A program made the position numbers and the translations under genes. From NCBI RefSeq assembly GCF_006715165.1, contig NZ_VFMS01000001.1, positions 620,001 through 684,000 of the forward strand: a stretch of DNA of 64,000 nt, given 5' to 3'. Under the pieces are notes generated by a model, which was not told where the DNA came from, did not search any database, and was given only the letters and a program-made list of their open reading frames with translations. Each line of letters begins with the position of its first letter. The stretch's first letter is position 1. Of this stretch, positions 1 through 8,193 are shown in pieces. Source of the stretch: Arthrobacter sp. SLBN-122. GTDB taxonomy: Bacteria; Actinomycetota; Actinomycetes; Actinomycetales; Micrococcaceae.

Positions 1-969
1 CGCGGCGCCGTGCTGAAAGGCATTGCCGTCCATGGCCAGGAATTCGTCGGATTCCGTGACGGCTGGCGCGGCGTGGTAGAGGGCGACATCATCGACATCC
101 CCCGCACCATGGTGCGCGGCATCGCCAAGCAGGGCGGCACCATCCTGGGCACCTCCCGCACCAATCCCTTCGAAAACGGCGGCGGCCCCGAGGCCATCAA
201 GGCCCACATGGACCGGCTGGGCATCGACGCCATCATCGCGATCGGCGGTGAGGGAACACTGGCAGCCGCCAAGCGCCTGACAGACGCCGGACTCAAGATC
301 GTGGGTGTCCCCAAGACCGTTGATAACGACCTTGACGCCACGGACTACACCTTCGGGTTCGACACCGCCGTGCAGATTGCCACCGAAGCGATCGACCGGC
401 TCCGGACCACCGGCGAATCCCACCACCGCTGCATGATTGCCGAAGTGATGGGCCGGCACGTGGGCTGGATCGCCCTGCACGCCGGCATGGCCGCAGGCGC
501 GCACGCCATCCTCATCCCGGAGCAGAAGGTCAGCATCGAGCAGATCACCGAATGGGTCAACGAGGCCCACGCCCGTGGCCGCGCACCCCTGGTGGTGGTG
601 GCTGAAGGCTTCGTTCCCGAGCACATGGAAAGCCCCCACTCAGAGCGTGGCCTGGACACCTTCGGCCGCCCGCGCCTGGGCGGCATCGCCGACCAGCTCG
701 CCCCGGAACTGGAGGCCCGGACCGGCATCGAAACCCGCGCCACCATCCTGGGCCACATCCAGCGCGGCGGCGTCCCCTCGGCCTTCGACCGGGTCCTCGC
801 CACCCGGTTGGGCATGGCCGCCATCGACTCCGTGGTGGAGGGCTACTGGGGCACCATGGTGGCATTGAAGGGCACCGACATCCGGCACGTCGCCTTCGAG
901 GAGGCCCTGGGCCAGCTGAAGACCGTCCCGCAGAACCGCTACGACGAAGCCGCGGTCCTGTTCGGCTAA
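1..969 (+). CDS. pfkA: 6-phosphofructokinase, 5' truncated by window edge
   Basis: Catalyses fructose 6-phosphate to fructose 1,6-bisphosphate in cytosolic glycolysis. The frame is already open at base 1 (RGAVLKGIAVHG), so about 20 N-terminal residues with the first glycine-rich nucleotide loop lie outside the window. Visible are IGGEGTL, PKTVDNDLDATD, FGFDTA and MGRHVGW, the usual nucleotide- and sugar-phosphate-binding blocks. In this family Gly at the end of GGxG goes with ATP use, whereas Lys in PKT is shared by PPi enzymes and actinobacterial ATP enzymes. The GGEG/PKT combination therefore suggests an ATP-dependent actinobacterial (group III) enzyme, which is inference from motifs. The stop is TAA and an independent gene follows 27 bases later. 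Confidence 0.95.
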   Translation, partial: RGAVLKGIAVHGQEFVGFRDGWRGVVEGDIIDIPRTMVRGIAKQGGTILGTSRTNPFENGGGPEAIKAHMDRLGIDAIIAIGGEGTLAAAKRLTDAGLKIVGVPKTVDNDLDATDYTFGFDTAVQIATEAIDRLRTTGESHHRCMIAEVMGRHVGWIALHAGMAAGAHAILIPEQKVSIEQITEWVNEAHARGRAPLVVVAEGFVPEHMESPHSERGLDTFGRPRLGGIADQLAPELEARTGIETRATILGHIQRGGVPSAFDRVLATRLGMAAIDSVVEGYWGTMVALKGTDIRHVAFEEALGQLKTVPQNRYDEAAVLFG

Positions 970-984
970 GCCACCGCGCCGCCC

Positions 985-990
985 TAGGCT
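985..990 (+). promoter_or_regulatory. -10 box TAGGCT of a leaderless promoter
   Basis: TAGGCT ends 6 bases before the ATG at 997 and no Shine-Dalgarno sequence lies between, so transcription would start at or next to the start codon. Confidence 0.55.
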
Positions 991-996
991 GGGACC

Positions 997-1713
997 ATGA
1001 CACTCGATCCCGGCTCAGCGGCCATCATCCAGCTGGCGTGGGCGCGCCGGCTGGGCCTTGACGACGACGCCTTCGGTGACGCCCTGGCGTCGGGCGAACG
1101 GATTGTCCGCGCTGACGAGTCGGCCCGCACGGTCGAATTCGTCCGGCTGTTCGGAAGTTCCGCACTGGTGGCCCCCCAGAACGTCATCGACGCAGCAACA
1201 CACATCCCTGACGAGGAGATGGCCCAGCACGTGACGCTGCTGAAGCTGACCAGGGACCAGGGCGGCCACGGACTCGGTGCCGCCGCCCTGTTCTTCGCCG
1301 ACGACCTGCCGCTTCAGCAGCCCTCCGAGGAGCTGACGGTCTCACACGGGAACCCTGAGGCCATCGAGCTGGAGGGCCGCTGCCCGCCGGATGACGTCAA
1401 CGAGGTGGGGCTCTCCGACCTCGAAAACCGGTACACCATCGTGCACGAAGCGGACGGCAGGCGGGTGCCCCTGGCCTGCGGCGCCTACGGGGAATGGGAG
1501 GGCCTGCTGGCGAACATGGGGGTGCTGGTGGATCCTGAATGGCGCCGGCGCGGACTGGGCTCGCTGGCGGGCTCGATCGCCGCCCATGAGGCCCTGGCCG
1601 CCGGGCTGACGCTGCAGTGGCGGGCGGACGTCAGCAATACCGGCTGCCTGGCCCTGGCCAGGCAGCTTGGCCTCTCAGCCGGCGGAATCCAGACCAGCGT
1701 CCACCTTCGCTGA
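997..1713 (+). CDS. GNAT-family N-acetyltransferase
   Basis: A 238-residue protein whose C-terminal half looks like the FR47 branch of GNAT acetyltransferases. It has GVLVDPEWRRRGLGSLAGS (about residues 175-195), with the acetyl-CoA pyrophosphate-binding R-R-x-G-L-G pattern on strand beta4 and helix alpha3, then a typical final segment ending in LARQLGLSAGG. The N-terminal half (about 1-110) has no motif I recognise. The ATG at 997 is supported by a TAGGCT box exactly 6 bases upstream. The last 39 bases overlap the convergent MFS gene. The substrate cannot be told from sequence. Confidence 0.85.
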   Translation: MTLDPGSAAIIQLAWARRLGLDDDAFGDALASGERIVRADESARTVEFVRLFGSSALVAPQNVIDAATHIPDEEMAQHVTLLKLTRDQGGHGLGAAALFFADDLPLQQPSEELTVSHGNPEAIELEGRCPPDDVNEVGLSDLENRYTIVHEADGRRVPLACGAYGEWEGLLANMGVLVDPEWRRRGLGSLAGSIAAHEALAAGLTLQWRADVSNTGCLALARQLGLSAGGIQTSVHLR

Positions 1714-3198
1714 CGCCCGGTCCTGCCCCTGGGTTCCCCAGCCCTGGACCGGCTGCGGCTTGGCAAAGAACAGCGCCACCGCAGCGCCAATCAGGATCAC
1801 TCCCGCGGGCAGCAGGATGGACTGGCCCATCGCCGTCGAGAATCCTGCATGGAGGAACTCCGGCAGCGAGCCGCCCATCGCCAGCCCTTCCCCGGCGGAT
1901 CCGCCGGGCCCGCCCGAGGGAAGCTCGGCGGCAAGCCGGGACTGGATCAGCACGGCGATGGCGGCACTTCCCAGGACCGCGCCGATCTGACGGGTGGTGT
2001 TGTAGACGCCCGAACCGGCCCCTGCCTGGCGCGGCGGCAGGTTCCTGGTGGCCGTTGTGCTGAGCGGGGCCCAGATGCCGGCGTTGGCGAAGCCCAGGAC
2101 CGCGCTGGGCAGCAGGAACAGCAGGATGGGTGTATCCGGCTGCATCAGGGCCGAGTTCCACAGCAGCGCCACCGCCATGAGCACCAGCCCGGTGGCGGTG
2201 ATGTATTTCGGGTTCACCCGGTCCACCAGCTTGCCCACCACGGGCGCAAGCCCGCCGGAGATCAGGGCCATGGGCACCATCATCAGGGCGGACTGCGTGG
2301 GGGTCAGGCCCCGGACCAGCTGGTAGTAGAAGATGAGCGGCAGGCTGAAGGCGGTCACGGTGAAGCCAACGGTGGTGATCCCGATATTGGCCAGGGAGAA
2401 GTTGCGGTCCCGGAACAGCCCCAGCGGCAGGAGCGGCTCACCCTTGTTGAACCGCTGCCACAGGACGAAGCCGATCAGCACCACGATGCCGGCGATGATC
2501 AGGCCCCACACGCTGATGGGCCCCGTGATGGTGCCCCAGTTGTAGGTCTCGCCCTCCTGGATCCCGAACACCAGCAGGAAGAGCCCGACGGCGCTCAGCA
2601 GGACTCCCGGAATGTCGAACTTGTGCGGGTGGGTGCTCAGGGCTGGAACGTTGCGCAGCGCAAGGATGAAGCCAACGACGCCGATGGGCACGTTGATGAA
2701 GAAGATCCACTCCCAGCCAAGGCCGTCCACCAGGACGCCCCCCAGGATGGGTCCCACAAGCGTTGCCATCCCGGCGGTGGCGCCCCAGACGGCCATGGCT
2801 GATCCGCGGCGGTCCGGCGGGAAGATCCGGGTGATGACTGCCATGGTCTGGGGAGTCATCATCGCTGCGCCAAGGCCCTGGAGGACGCGGGCGGCAATCA
2901 GGATCCGGACGTCGCCGGAGAATCCGCACCAGAGCGAGGCGAGGGTGAAGACCACCAGGCCGGAGAGGTAGAGCTTTTTGGGCCCGAACCTGTCGCCCAG
3001 CCTGCCGGTGATGAGCAGGGGGACGGCGTAGGCCAGCAGGTAGGCGCTGGTCACCCAGATCACCGAGTTGATGTCGGCGTCCAGGCCCTCCATGATCCGG
3101 GGGTTGGCCACGGACACGATGGTGGTGTCAATCAGGATCATGAAGAACCCGATCACCAGTGACCACAGTGCCGGCCAGGGCTTTGCTACGTTTTCCAC
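1675..3198 (-). CDS. MFS transporter, DHA2 (EmrB/QacA-like) family
   Basis: A 507-residue inner-membrane protein with about 14 hydrophobic segments, the topology of DHA2 drug:H+ antiporters. It opens with MENVAKPWPALW and the first membrane helix LVIGFFMILIDTTIVSVA, in which the D-T-T motif is typical of the family. Motif A is GRLGDRFGPKKLYL and motif C is GPILGG. Likely exports drugs or other toxic small molecules, but the substrate is not predictable. AAGGAAGAC-type purines upstream of the ATG act as ribosome site. It follows the ankyrin gene on the same strand after 48 bases, and its 3' end overlaps the convergent acetyltransferase gene. Confidence 0.9.
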   Translation of the reverse strand: MENVAKPWPALWSLVIGFFMILIDTTIVSVANPRIMEGLDADINSVIWVTSAYLLAYAVPLLITGRLGDRFGPKKLYLSGLVVFTLASLWCGFSGDVRILIAARVLQGLGAAMMTPQTMAVITRIFPPDRRGSAMAVWGATAGMATLVGPILGGVLVDGLGWEWIFFINVPIGVVGFILALRNVPALSTHPHKFDIPGVLLSAVGLFLLVFGIQEGETYNWGTITGPISVWGLIIAGIVVLIGFVLWQRFNKGEPLLPLGLFRDRNFSLANIGITTVGFTVTAFSLPLIFYYQLVRGLTPTQSALMMVPMALISGGLAPVVGKLVDRVNPKYITATGLVLMAVALLWNSALMQPDTPILLFLLPSAVLGFANAGIWAPLSTTATRNLPPRQAGAGSGVYNTTRQIGAVLGSAAIAVLIQSRLAAELPSGGPGGSAGEGLAMGGSLPEFLHAGFSTAMGQSILLPAGVILIGAAVALFFAKPQPVQGWGTQGQDRASAKVDAGLDSAG

Positions 3199-3246
3199 TC
3201 GGTCTTCCTTCAGGAGTTTTTTGTGCCGGGCGGAACCCGGGTGAAG

Positions 3247-3678
3247 CTAGCCCAGCAGGTCCAGGATCTCCGTGCGGGCGAACATTTGGGCTGCGGCGCG
3301 TGCCGATGGCGCACCGGCGTCCGGATCCGCGCCGGCGCCCAGCAGGACGCGGGCCACGTCCGGGTAGCCCTTGAATGCCGCGCCGGCGAGCGGGGTCTGG
3401 CCCCGGTCGTTGGCGGTGTTGGGGTCGGCGCCGTGCTGCAGGAGCAGCCCAACGGTGCCGGCGTGGCCGTGGTAGGCGGCCAGCATGAGCAGGGAGTCAC
3501 CGGCGGAGTTGGTCAGGGTGGCGGGAACCCCGGCGTCCAGGTAGGCACCCAGCAGCCCGTCGTTTCCTTCCCGCGCCGCCTGGAAAAGCCTCTGCGCCAA
3601 AGCCAGCGCGTCGTCGTCGTGCCCTTCCGTTGCCTGCATCCCAAGGCCTGCAGGCGTGGTCCCGGTGTGTTCGGTCAT
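3247..3678 (-). CDS. Ankyrin-repeat protein
   Basis: A 143-residue cytosolic protein with two clear ankyrin repeats and partial flanking ones. GDSLLMLAAYHGHAGTVGLL followed by GADPNTANDRGQTPLAGAAF shows the T/S-x-L-x-x-A-A and G-A-D-P-N signatures, and the last repeat is degenerate. Ankyrin repeats are protein-binding scaffolds, so no enzymatic role is implied. The ATG overlaps the TGA of the upstream YgfZ-like gene by one base, so the two are probably translationally coupled. That places it in an operon with a folate-dependent iron-sulfur repair factor; a functional link is unproven. Confidence 0.85.
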   Translation of the reverse strand: MTEHTGTTPAGLGMQATEGHDDDALALAQRLFQAAREGNDGLLGAYLDAGVPATLTNSAGDSLLMLAAYHGHAGTVGLLLQHGADPNTANDRGQTPLAGAAFKGYPDVARVLLGAGADPDAGAPSARAAAQMFARTEILDLLG

Positions 3679-4760
3679 CAGCGTGGCCCTTTCAGGAATC
3701 CGGTCTGGCGCCCCACCACCTGGCCGGCATCCGGGGCGACAATGAGTTCCTGGACGGCCGGATACGGCTCATCGCCGTCCAGGACCGTCAGTATTTCATC
3801 CGCTGCAACGGAACGCTTTATGACTGCCAGTGCCACGGGGCCCATCTCGTAGTGCTGGGCCACCGAGGTCACCGTCCCGACTTTCCGTTCCCCTGCCATG
3901 ACCGGGCTTCCGGCGGCGGGGAGGGTGTGCTGTGAACCGTCCAGCTGCAGGAACACCAGCCGGCGGGGCGGGTGGCCCAGGTTGTGGACGCGTGCGATCG
4001 TTTCCTGCCCTTTGTAGCAGCCCTTGGCCAGGTGGACGGCGGTGCGCAGCAGGTCCAGTTCGTGCGGGATGGTCTTGTCATCCGTCTCGGCGCCGATCCT
4101 GGGCCGCCACGCGGCGACGCGCAGGGCTTCGGCGGCGAGCACACCGGCCAGCGCACGCCCGGAAACGGCTTCCTCCAGCTCCGCTGCCGGGATGAGGTAC
4201 TCGAACCATGGGCGCTCAAGGCCAGGATGGTTCTCCTCGGAGACGGTGGCGTAGGAATATCCGCCGGCTGACACGTGCGGCCAGGGGTCCTGCCAGGCAA
4301 GGCGGCCCGACCATTCCGGCACGGCCCGGGTGCTGCCCACGACAGCCCAGTCCGCCGAGACGTCTGCGATTTCCACCCGCAGCATGAACTTCATCCGATT
4401 GAGGTACTCTGCCAGCGGCGCTGCTTCGGCGGCCTCCACGATCAGCCAGGTGGTCCCGCCGTCGTCAACCACCCGGGCGTCAAAGTCGATGCGGCCCTGG
4501 ACGCTCAGGAGCAGCAGTTCGCTGGACTCCCCCGGCTTCAGCGCCGCCACCTGTTGGGAGGACAGGGTATTGAGCCAGCTCAGCCGGTCGGGCCCGGTGA
4601 CGGTGGCCACGCCGCGGGAGGAAAGGTCGACGACGGCGGTTCCGGCAGCGAGTGCGCGCTGCTCGCGCAGGGGCTCGCCGTAGTGGGCGGCGACTCCTGC
4701 GTCAGGGCCGCCGGCCTCGACGGCGCCGGGGCGCGACAGCAAAGGGCTCGGGGTAGTCAT
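3678..4760 (-). CDS. ygfZ: YgfZ/GcvT-domain folate-binding protein
   Basis: A 360-residue member of the YgfZ/COG0354 family, relatives of the glycine-cleavage T protein that bind tetrahydrofolate and help maintain some Fe-S enzymes. The family signature K-G-C-Y-x-G-Q-E is present as KGCYKGQE with the invariant Cys at residue 248. The N-terminal GcvT-like fold includes VVDLSSRGVATVTGPD (about 43-58). The frame stays open 37 codons further upstream, but the ATG at 4760 (MTTPSPLL) fits the family start and has an AAGGA site about 12 bases away. It is co-directional with the ankyrin gene, with a one-base overlap, and follows the flavodoxin-like and nitrobindin-like genes. Confidence 0.88.
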   Translation of the reverse strand: MTTPSPLLSRPGAVEAGGPDAGVAAHYGEPLREQRALAAGTAVVDLSSRGVATVTGPDRLSWLNTLSSQQVAALKPGESSELLLLSVQGRIDFDARVVDDGGTTWLIVEAAEAAPLAEYLNRMKFMLRVEIADVSADWAVVGSTRAVPEWSGRLAWQDPWPHVSAGGYSYATVSEENHPGLERPWFEYLIPAAELEEAVSGRALAGVLAAEALRVAAWRPRIGAETDDKTIPHELDLLRTAVHLAKGCYKGQETIARVHNLGHPPRRLVFLQLDGSQHTLPAAGSPVMAGERKVGTVTSVAQHYEMGPVALAVIKRSVAADEILTVLDGDEPYPAVQELIVAPDAGQVVGRQTGFLKGPR

Positions 4761-4782
4761 ATGAAGTAGAAGTCCTTGAAGG

Positions 4783-5505
4783 CTAACGGTATTCCGGGTT
4801 TTCGAAATCGAAATGGGTTCCGGCTTTCCATTCGTTGGGCAGGTTGCCGTAGGCGGGGTAGCCGCCCGCATTCTTCAGGATCTTTGCCAGGTGCAGCAGG
4901 TTCCAGGTCATGAAGGTGGTGTTGCGGTTGGTGAAATCACTTTCGGGGCCGCCGGAGCCTTCATCCAGGTAACTCGGGCCAGGGCCCACCGGGCCGATCC
5001 AGCCGGCGTCGGCCTGGGGCGGGATGCTGAAGCCGATGTGCTGCAGGCTGTAGAGGATGTTCATGGAACAGTGCTTGATGCCGTCCTCGTTGCCGGTGAT
5101 CAGGCAGCCGCCCACCTTGGGATAGAACGCCCACTGCCCATTGCTGTTCAGCTCGCCGGAATGGGCGTAGAGGCGCTCGATGAGCTTCTTGGTCTGGGAC
5201 GAGTTGTCACCCAGCCAGATGGGCCCAGCCACCACCACGATGTCGGCCTCGTGGACCGCGGGATACAGCTCCGGCCATTCGTCGGTGGCCCATCCGTGCT
5301 GGGTCATGTCAGGGTAGACACCGCTGGCAATGTCGTGGTCCACGGTGCGGATCACCGTGGTGCTGACACCCTGTTTTTCCATGATGCCGCGGCTGATGGC
5401 GATCAGGCCGTCCGTGTTGGATGTCTGCGGCGACTTCTTCAGCGTGCCGTTGAAGAAGACGGCCTTGAGGCCGCTGTAGCCGCCGGGCTTCCCCGCTTGT
5501 TCCAT
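4783..5505 (-). CDS. Flavodoxin-like NAD(P)H-dependent oxidoreductase
   Basis: A 240-residue protein of the NADPH-dependent FMN reductase/flavodoxin-fold type. The N-terminal strand LKAVFFNGTLKKSPQTSNTD forms the FMN-phosphate loop, and VVVAGPIWLGDNSSQTKKLIER (split here across the loop) is the conserved second flavin loop with P-I-W-L-G-D. Cytosolic, probably reduces quinones or other small electrophiles; the substrate is unknown. The ATG at 5505 has GGAAG six bases upstream. An in-frame GTG at 5517 would add four residues and also has purines upstream, so the start is not certain. Just upstream lie three 18-base direct repeats. Confidence 0.85.
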   Translation of the reverse strand: MEQAGKPGGYSGLKAVFFNGTLKKSPQTSNTDGLIAISRGIMEKQGVSTTVIRTVDHDIASGVYPDMTQHGWATDEWPELYPAVHEADIVVVAGPIWLGDNSSQTKKLIERLYAHSGELNSNGQWAFYPKVGGCLITGNEDGIKHCSMNILYSLQHIGFSIPPQADAGWIGPVGPGPSYLDEGSGGPESDFTNRNTTFMTWNLLHLAKILKNAGGYPAYGNLPNEWKAGTHFDFENPEYR

Positions 5506-5534
5506 GCCGTCTTCCACGAGGGGGCCCTTTCCAG

Positions 5535-5588
5535 GTCAGGAGACCCTGTTGTGTCAGGAGACTCTGTTGTGTCAGGAGACTCTGTGCA
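5535..5588. repeat. 18-bp direct repeat, three copies
   Basis: Copies start at 5535, 5553 and 5571 with core GTCAGGAGAC(C/T)CTGTTGT; the third is exact for its first 15 bases. The third copy holds the stop codon and last codons (H-R-V-S-stop) of the nitrobindin-like gene, and the unit is six codons long, so each copy repeats the same gene ending. This looks like slippage expansion of the gene end into the intergenic spacer. Confidence 0.9.
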
Positions 5589-6180
5589 GGTACGCGGAGG
5601 CGTGGGCTTCGAGGCCGCTGCCGCTCTCTCCCCCTGTTGCCACGTCCCACCGCCACAACAGGTTGCCGTCCACCAGGCCGAAGATCCGGGTGGCTGCGCT
5701 GTACTCCTTGGAGTGGCTGCCGCGCATCACCATGTCGGTGCTCAGCTGGATCTGCGGGCCCTTGATCTGGCCGTAGTACAGCTCCGTGATACCGCCGGGG
5801 TGGGCGATGGACACCGAGATGTCGAAGCCGCCGTCCTTGTTGCGCAGCGCCTCCACCTCGTCGGCGCTCTTCAGCACCGGGACGATGTCCGCCGGCACCA
5901 GGCCGGGGCCGCCGTCGGCATCCAGCTGCTTGCGCTCCAGCGCCCAGAAGCCGGTCTCAACGGTGAGCGGCCGCAGGCGCGTGCCCTCGTCGTCGGTCAG
6001 CCAGCTTTCGGCCCGGTACTGGAGGTACGGCAGGCCGTTGTGCGTGAAGGAGACGTGCTGCAGGAAGTGTTCCGAGTCCTCGTCGCCGCTGCCCAGCCGG
6101 CCGCGGCCCTCCCACTCACCAATGAGCCATGAAAGGGGGACGAGTTCAGGGGTCAGATCTGTAGGAATCTCAATGGGCAT
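5572..6180 (-). CDS. Nitrobindin-like (FABP/DUF1794) heme-binding protein
   Basis: A 202-residue protein of the bacterial nitrobindin family, a beta-barrel resembling fatty-acid-binding proteins. The N-terminal hallmark G-x-W-x-G-x-G appears as GEWEGRG (about residues 21-27), followed by the F-x-x-x-V-S-F-T-H-N-G strand and a C-terminal strand with a His (AYLHRVS) that matches the region of the heme-ligand His in characterised members. Those proteins bind ferric heme and isomerise peroxynitrite to nitrate; function here is by family only. The stop codon lies inside the third copy of an 18-base repeat. It precedes the flavodoxin-like gene in the same direction. Confidence 0.85.
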   Translation of the reverse strand: MPIEIPTDLTPELVPLSWLIGEWEGRGRLGSGDEDSEHFLQHVSFTHNGLPYLQYRAESWLTDDEGTRLRPLTVETGFWALERKQLDADGGPGLVPADIVPVLKSADEVEALRNKDGGFDISVSIAHPGGITELYYGQIKGPQIQLSTDMVMRGSHSKEYSAATRIFGLVDGNLLWRWDVATGGESGSGLEAHASAYLHRVS

Positions 6181-6222
6181 TGGTATTACCTCGAGATACG
6201 GCTGGCTCCGGAAAGGGGGTGG

Positions 6223-6336
6223 CTACTTCTGGCCCTTGAAGAGGCGGTAGACCACGAAACCGGCGAACCAGGCCATGGACAGGCTCGCGATGCCGAGCAG
6301 AACAAGGAAGAAGATTTCAAAAGCAAGTACGGACAT
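6223..6336 (-). CDS. 37-residue single-pass membrane microprotein
   Basis: A short frame reading MSVLAFEIFFLVLLGIASLS, then a second hydrophobic stretch (MAWFAGFVVYRLF) and a basic tail KGQK. It is one long membrane helix or a hairpin, with the positive end probably cytosolic. AGGAT lies 6-8 bases upstream of the ATG. It sits 42 bases before the nitrobindin-like gene on the same strand and 17 bases after the end of the membrane protein gene at 6354, filling an otherwise empty gap. Function unknown; I cannot name a family. Support is the ribosome site, position and coherent hydrophobicity. Confidence 0.6.
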   Translation of the reverse strand: MSVLAFEIFFLVLLGIASLSMAWFAGFVVYRLFKGQK

Positions 6337-6353
6337 GGTGCCATCCTAACCCG

Positions 6354-7121
6354 TTAGTAGATGAGTAGTTTGTCTATGAAGTAGGCGAGGGATCCCACCG
6401 CAGAAACCGGGGCAAGGCCCATGCTCAGCGCGGCAGGAAAATTCAGGGGTGCGCCGCGGAGCGTGGCCAGCCTGCGGAAGCTTGCCAGGACCGCGCCCAC
6501 CACCACCCCGAAGACGGCGGCGGGCAGGACGGCGATGTCCGACAGGACCAGCCCGGCCAGCGGCCCGGCCAGGCCGGCGAGGACAATGCCCAGCGGCGCA
6601 ATGATGCTGTCCGGCCAGCGGATGAGGCCGGCGAGCAGGGCAACGGCTGCGCTGACGGCCGCAACCAGCAGCATCTCGCGGACGCCGTTGAACCGGGCAC
6701 CGGCAATCCAGCCCGCTCCAAGGCAGGACAGGAGGACGCCGGCGCAGCAGCCGAGCGTGGACTCCAGCCGCTGGGCCTGGCCCGTGCCGCGGACCAGCTG
6801 CACCACGAAGACCGCCATCATTCCCAGCGCCACGAATGCCGGCGTCCAGTCCAGGTAGCCCGGAGCCGGTGTCAGGCCTGCGGCCACCGCAGCGCCCGCA
6901 CCCGGAAGGGCAATGACGGCGGCGAGGGTCTTCTTGGCGGGGATGCGCAGGAAGTGCGGCCACCCGATGCCCACTGCCGCGGCAATGACGATGCCGACGG
7001 CGACGAGCGCAACAGGCGAGGCATAGAGTCCGGCGATGATGGCGATAAGGCCCGCGATCCCGATGACGCCGATGGTCCAGGAACCAAGCGAACGCACGGG
7101 TGCCTGCAGTTCCGCCGTCAT
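6354..7121 (-). CDS. Polytopic membrane protein of unknown function
   Basis: A 255-residue protein with about eight hydrophobic helices starting at residue 13 (SWTIGVIGIAGLIAIIAGLY) and ending FIDKLLIY. The repeated small-residue and proline-rich helices (PLAGLVLSDIAVLPAAVFGVVVG split by short loops) suggest an integral membrane protein, not a classical transporter I can name. The ATG at 7121 (MTAELQAPV) was chosen because it precedes the first helix closely; longer frames from 7172 or 7208 add a hydrophilic, low-information segment, and none has a clear ribosome site. It is transcribed away from glnR, so the 339-base gap between them holds both promoters. Confidence 0.7.
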   Translation of the reverse strand: MTAELQAPVRSLGSWTIGVIGIAGLIAIIAGLYASPVALVAVGIVIAAAVGIGWPHFLRIPAKKTLAAVIALPGAGAAVAAGLTPAPGYLDWTPAFVALGMMAVFVVQLVRGTGQAQRLESTLGCCAGVLLSCLGAGWIAGARFNGVREMLLVAAVSAAVALLAGLIRWPDSIIAPLGIVLAGLAGPLAGLVLSDIAVLPAAVFGVVVGAVLASFRRLATLRGAPLNFPAALSMGLAPVSAVGSLAYFIDKLLIY

Positions 7122-7314
7122 GCGGGGCCCGGCCTGTGGTTCGTCGGTGCACTCACTGCGGTGTTTTCCCATCCTGGCGTCGGCCGGAAGGCTGGTCCGC
7201 CCCCTCATGGCAGGGCTGGTCCGCCCTGCTTCAATCCTGCCTTATGTGAACCGCATATGTCGCAAAACGTGGCTGTCCGCGGCCTGAATCAGTGGTCCGG
7301 AGGAGGCCTCCGGG

Positions 7315-7450
7315 TATACTCAAGGTTCAGCTACGCTCCCTGCTGAGGTGGCTGGCCGGCGGCGTGCTGACGGCTGGGAACCTCGTGCAGGAAGCCCGTA
7401 CCGGCCGGTGAGAATCCGGTTCAGTCGCCCAATGATGCGCGGACGGCCCT
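7315..7450 (+). promoter_or_regulatory. Promoter and structured leader of glnR
   Basis: This gap of more than 300 bases has no gene. TATACT at 7315-7320 is a good -10 box. About 130 bases of likely 5' leader follow, with a symmetric hairpin (GGGAACCT...AGGAAGCCC, 7377-7397) and the segment CCGGTGAGAATCCGG (7404-7418). The order GGGAA, GGTGAGAATCC and then CAGTCGC resembles the core of cobalamin-class riboswitches, but the usual CCGCCACTG and B12-box segments are not recognisable. A ribosome site TTGGAGGA (7451-7457) precedes the ATG. Treat as a candidate structured leader only. Confidence 0.35.
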
Positions 7451-7460
7451 TGGAGGAACA

Positions 7461-8159
7461 ATGTCGCACATCCTGTTACTGACCAACAGCACCGGTTCTT
7501 CGGTGGACATCCTGCCTGCCCTTGAGTTGCTGAACCACCGGGTCCATATCCTCCCCGCCGAGCCCACGGCCCTCCTTGAGACGGACCCCTGCGACATCGT
7601 CCTGCTCGATGCCCGCAAGGACCTGGTGGGCGCCCGTTCGCTCACCCAGCTCTTGAAAGCCACCGGACTCAGCGCTCCGCTGGTCCTGATCCTGACCGAG
7701 GGCGGCATGGCTGCTGTGTCCTCGGCGTGGGCCGTTGACGACATTGTCCTCGATTCCGCTGGACCCGCCGAAGTGGAGGCGCGTATCCGGCTCTCCGTTG
7801 CCCGGGCCGTGCCCGAGCAGGAAGACGCCCCGAGCGAGATCCGTGCCGCCGGCGTCATCATCGACGAGGCAAGCTACACGGCACGGGTCAACGGCGCGCC
7901 GCTGAACCTGACCTTCAAGGAATTCGAGCTCCTGAAATACCTGGCCCAGCACCCCGGCCGGGTGTTCACCCGCCAGCAGCTGCTCACCGAAGTGTGGGGC
8001 TACGACTACTATGGCGGCACGCGCACTGTCGACGTCCACGTCCGGCGCCTCCGCGCGAAACTTGGCGCTGACCACGAGAACCTGATCAGCACGGTCAGGA
8101 ATGTTGGCTACCGCCTCACCCTGGTCCGGCAGCAGGAAGACGAACTCACCGAGGCCTGA
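7461..8159 (+). CDS. glnR: GlnR-type orphan response regulator (nitrogen regulator)
   Basis: A 232-residue OmpR-family winged-helix regulator. Residues 1-115 form an atypical receiver domain with [11 protein letters not shown], placing Asp50 and Arg52 as in actinobacterial GlnR, where Asp50 stays unphosphorylated and helps dimerisation. The usual acidic pair near the N-terminus is absent (MSHILLLTN). Residues 130-225 are the DNA-binding domain, with [20 protein letters not shown] and [18 protein letters not shown]. GlnR controls ammonium and nitrate assimilation genes, and this window also carries a nitrate reductase operon. The neighbour mshD matches the mycobacterial glnR-mshD order. An AGGA site precedes the ATG. 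Confidence 0.9.
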   Translation: MSHILLLTNSTGSSVDILPALELLNHRVHILPAEPTALLETDPCDIVLLDARKDLVGARSLTQLLKATGLSAPLVLILTEGGMAAVSSAWAVDDIVLDSAGPAEVEARIRLSVARAVPEQEDAPSEIRAAGVIIDEASYTARVNGAPLNLTFKEFELLKYLAQHPGRVFTRQQLLTEVWGYDYYGGTRTVDVHVRRLRAKLGADHENLISTVRNVGYRLTLVRQQEDELTEA

Positions 8160-8181
8160 ACCCCGGTATGCCATTGCCGTA

Positions 8182-8187
8182 TAGCCT
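8182..8187 (+). promoter_or_regulatory. -10 box TAGCCT of a leaderless promoter
   Basis: TAGCCT ends 6 bases before the mshD ATG, with no ribosome site in between. mshD probably has its own start in addition to read-through from glnR. Confidence 0.5.
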
Positions 8188-8193
8188 TGGCTC

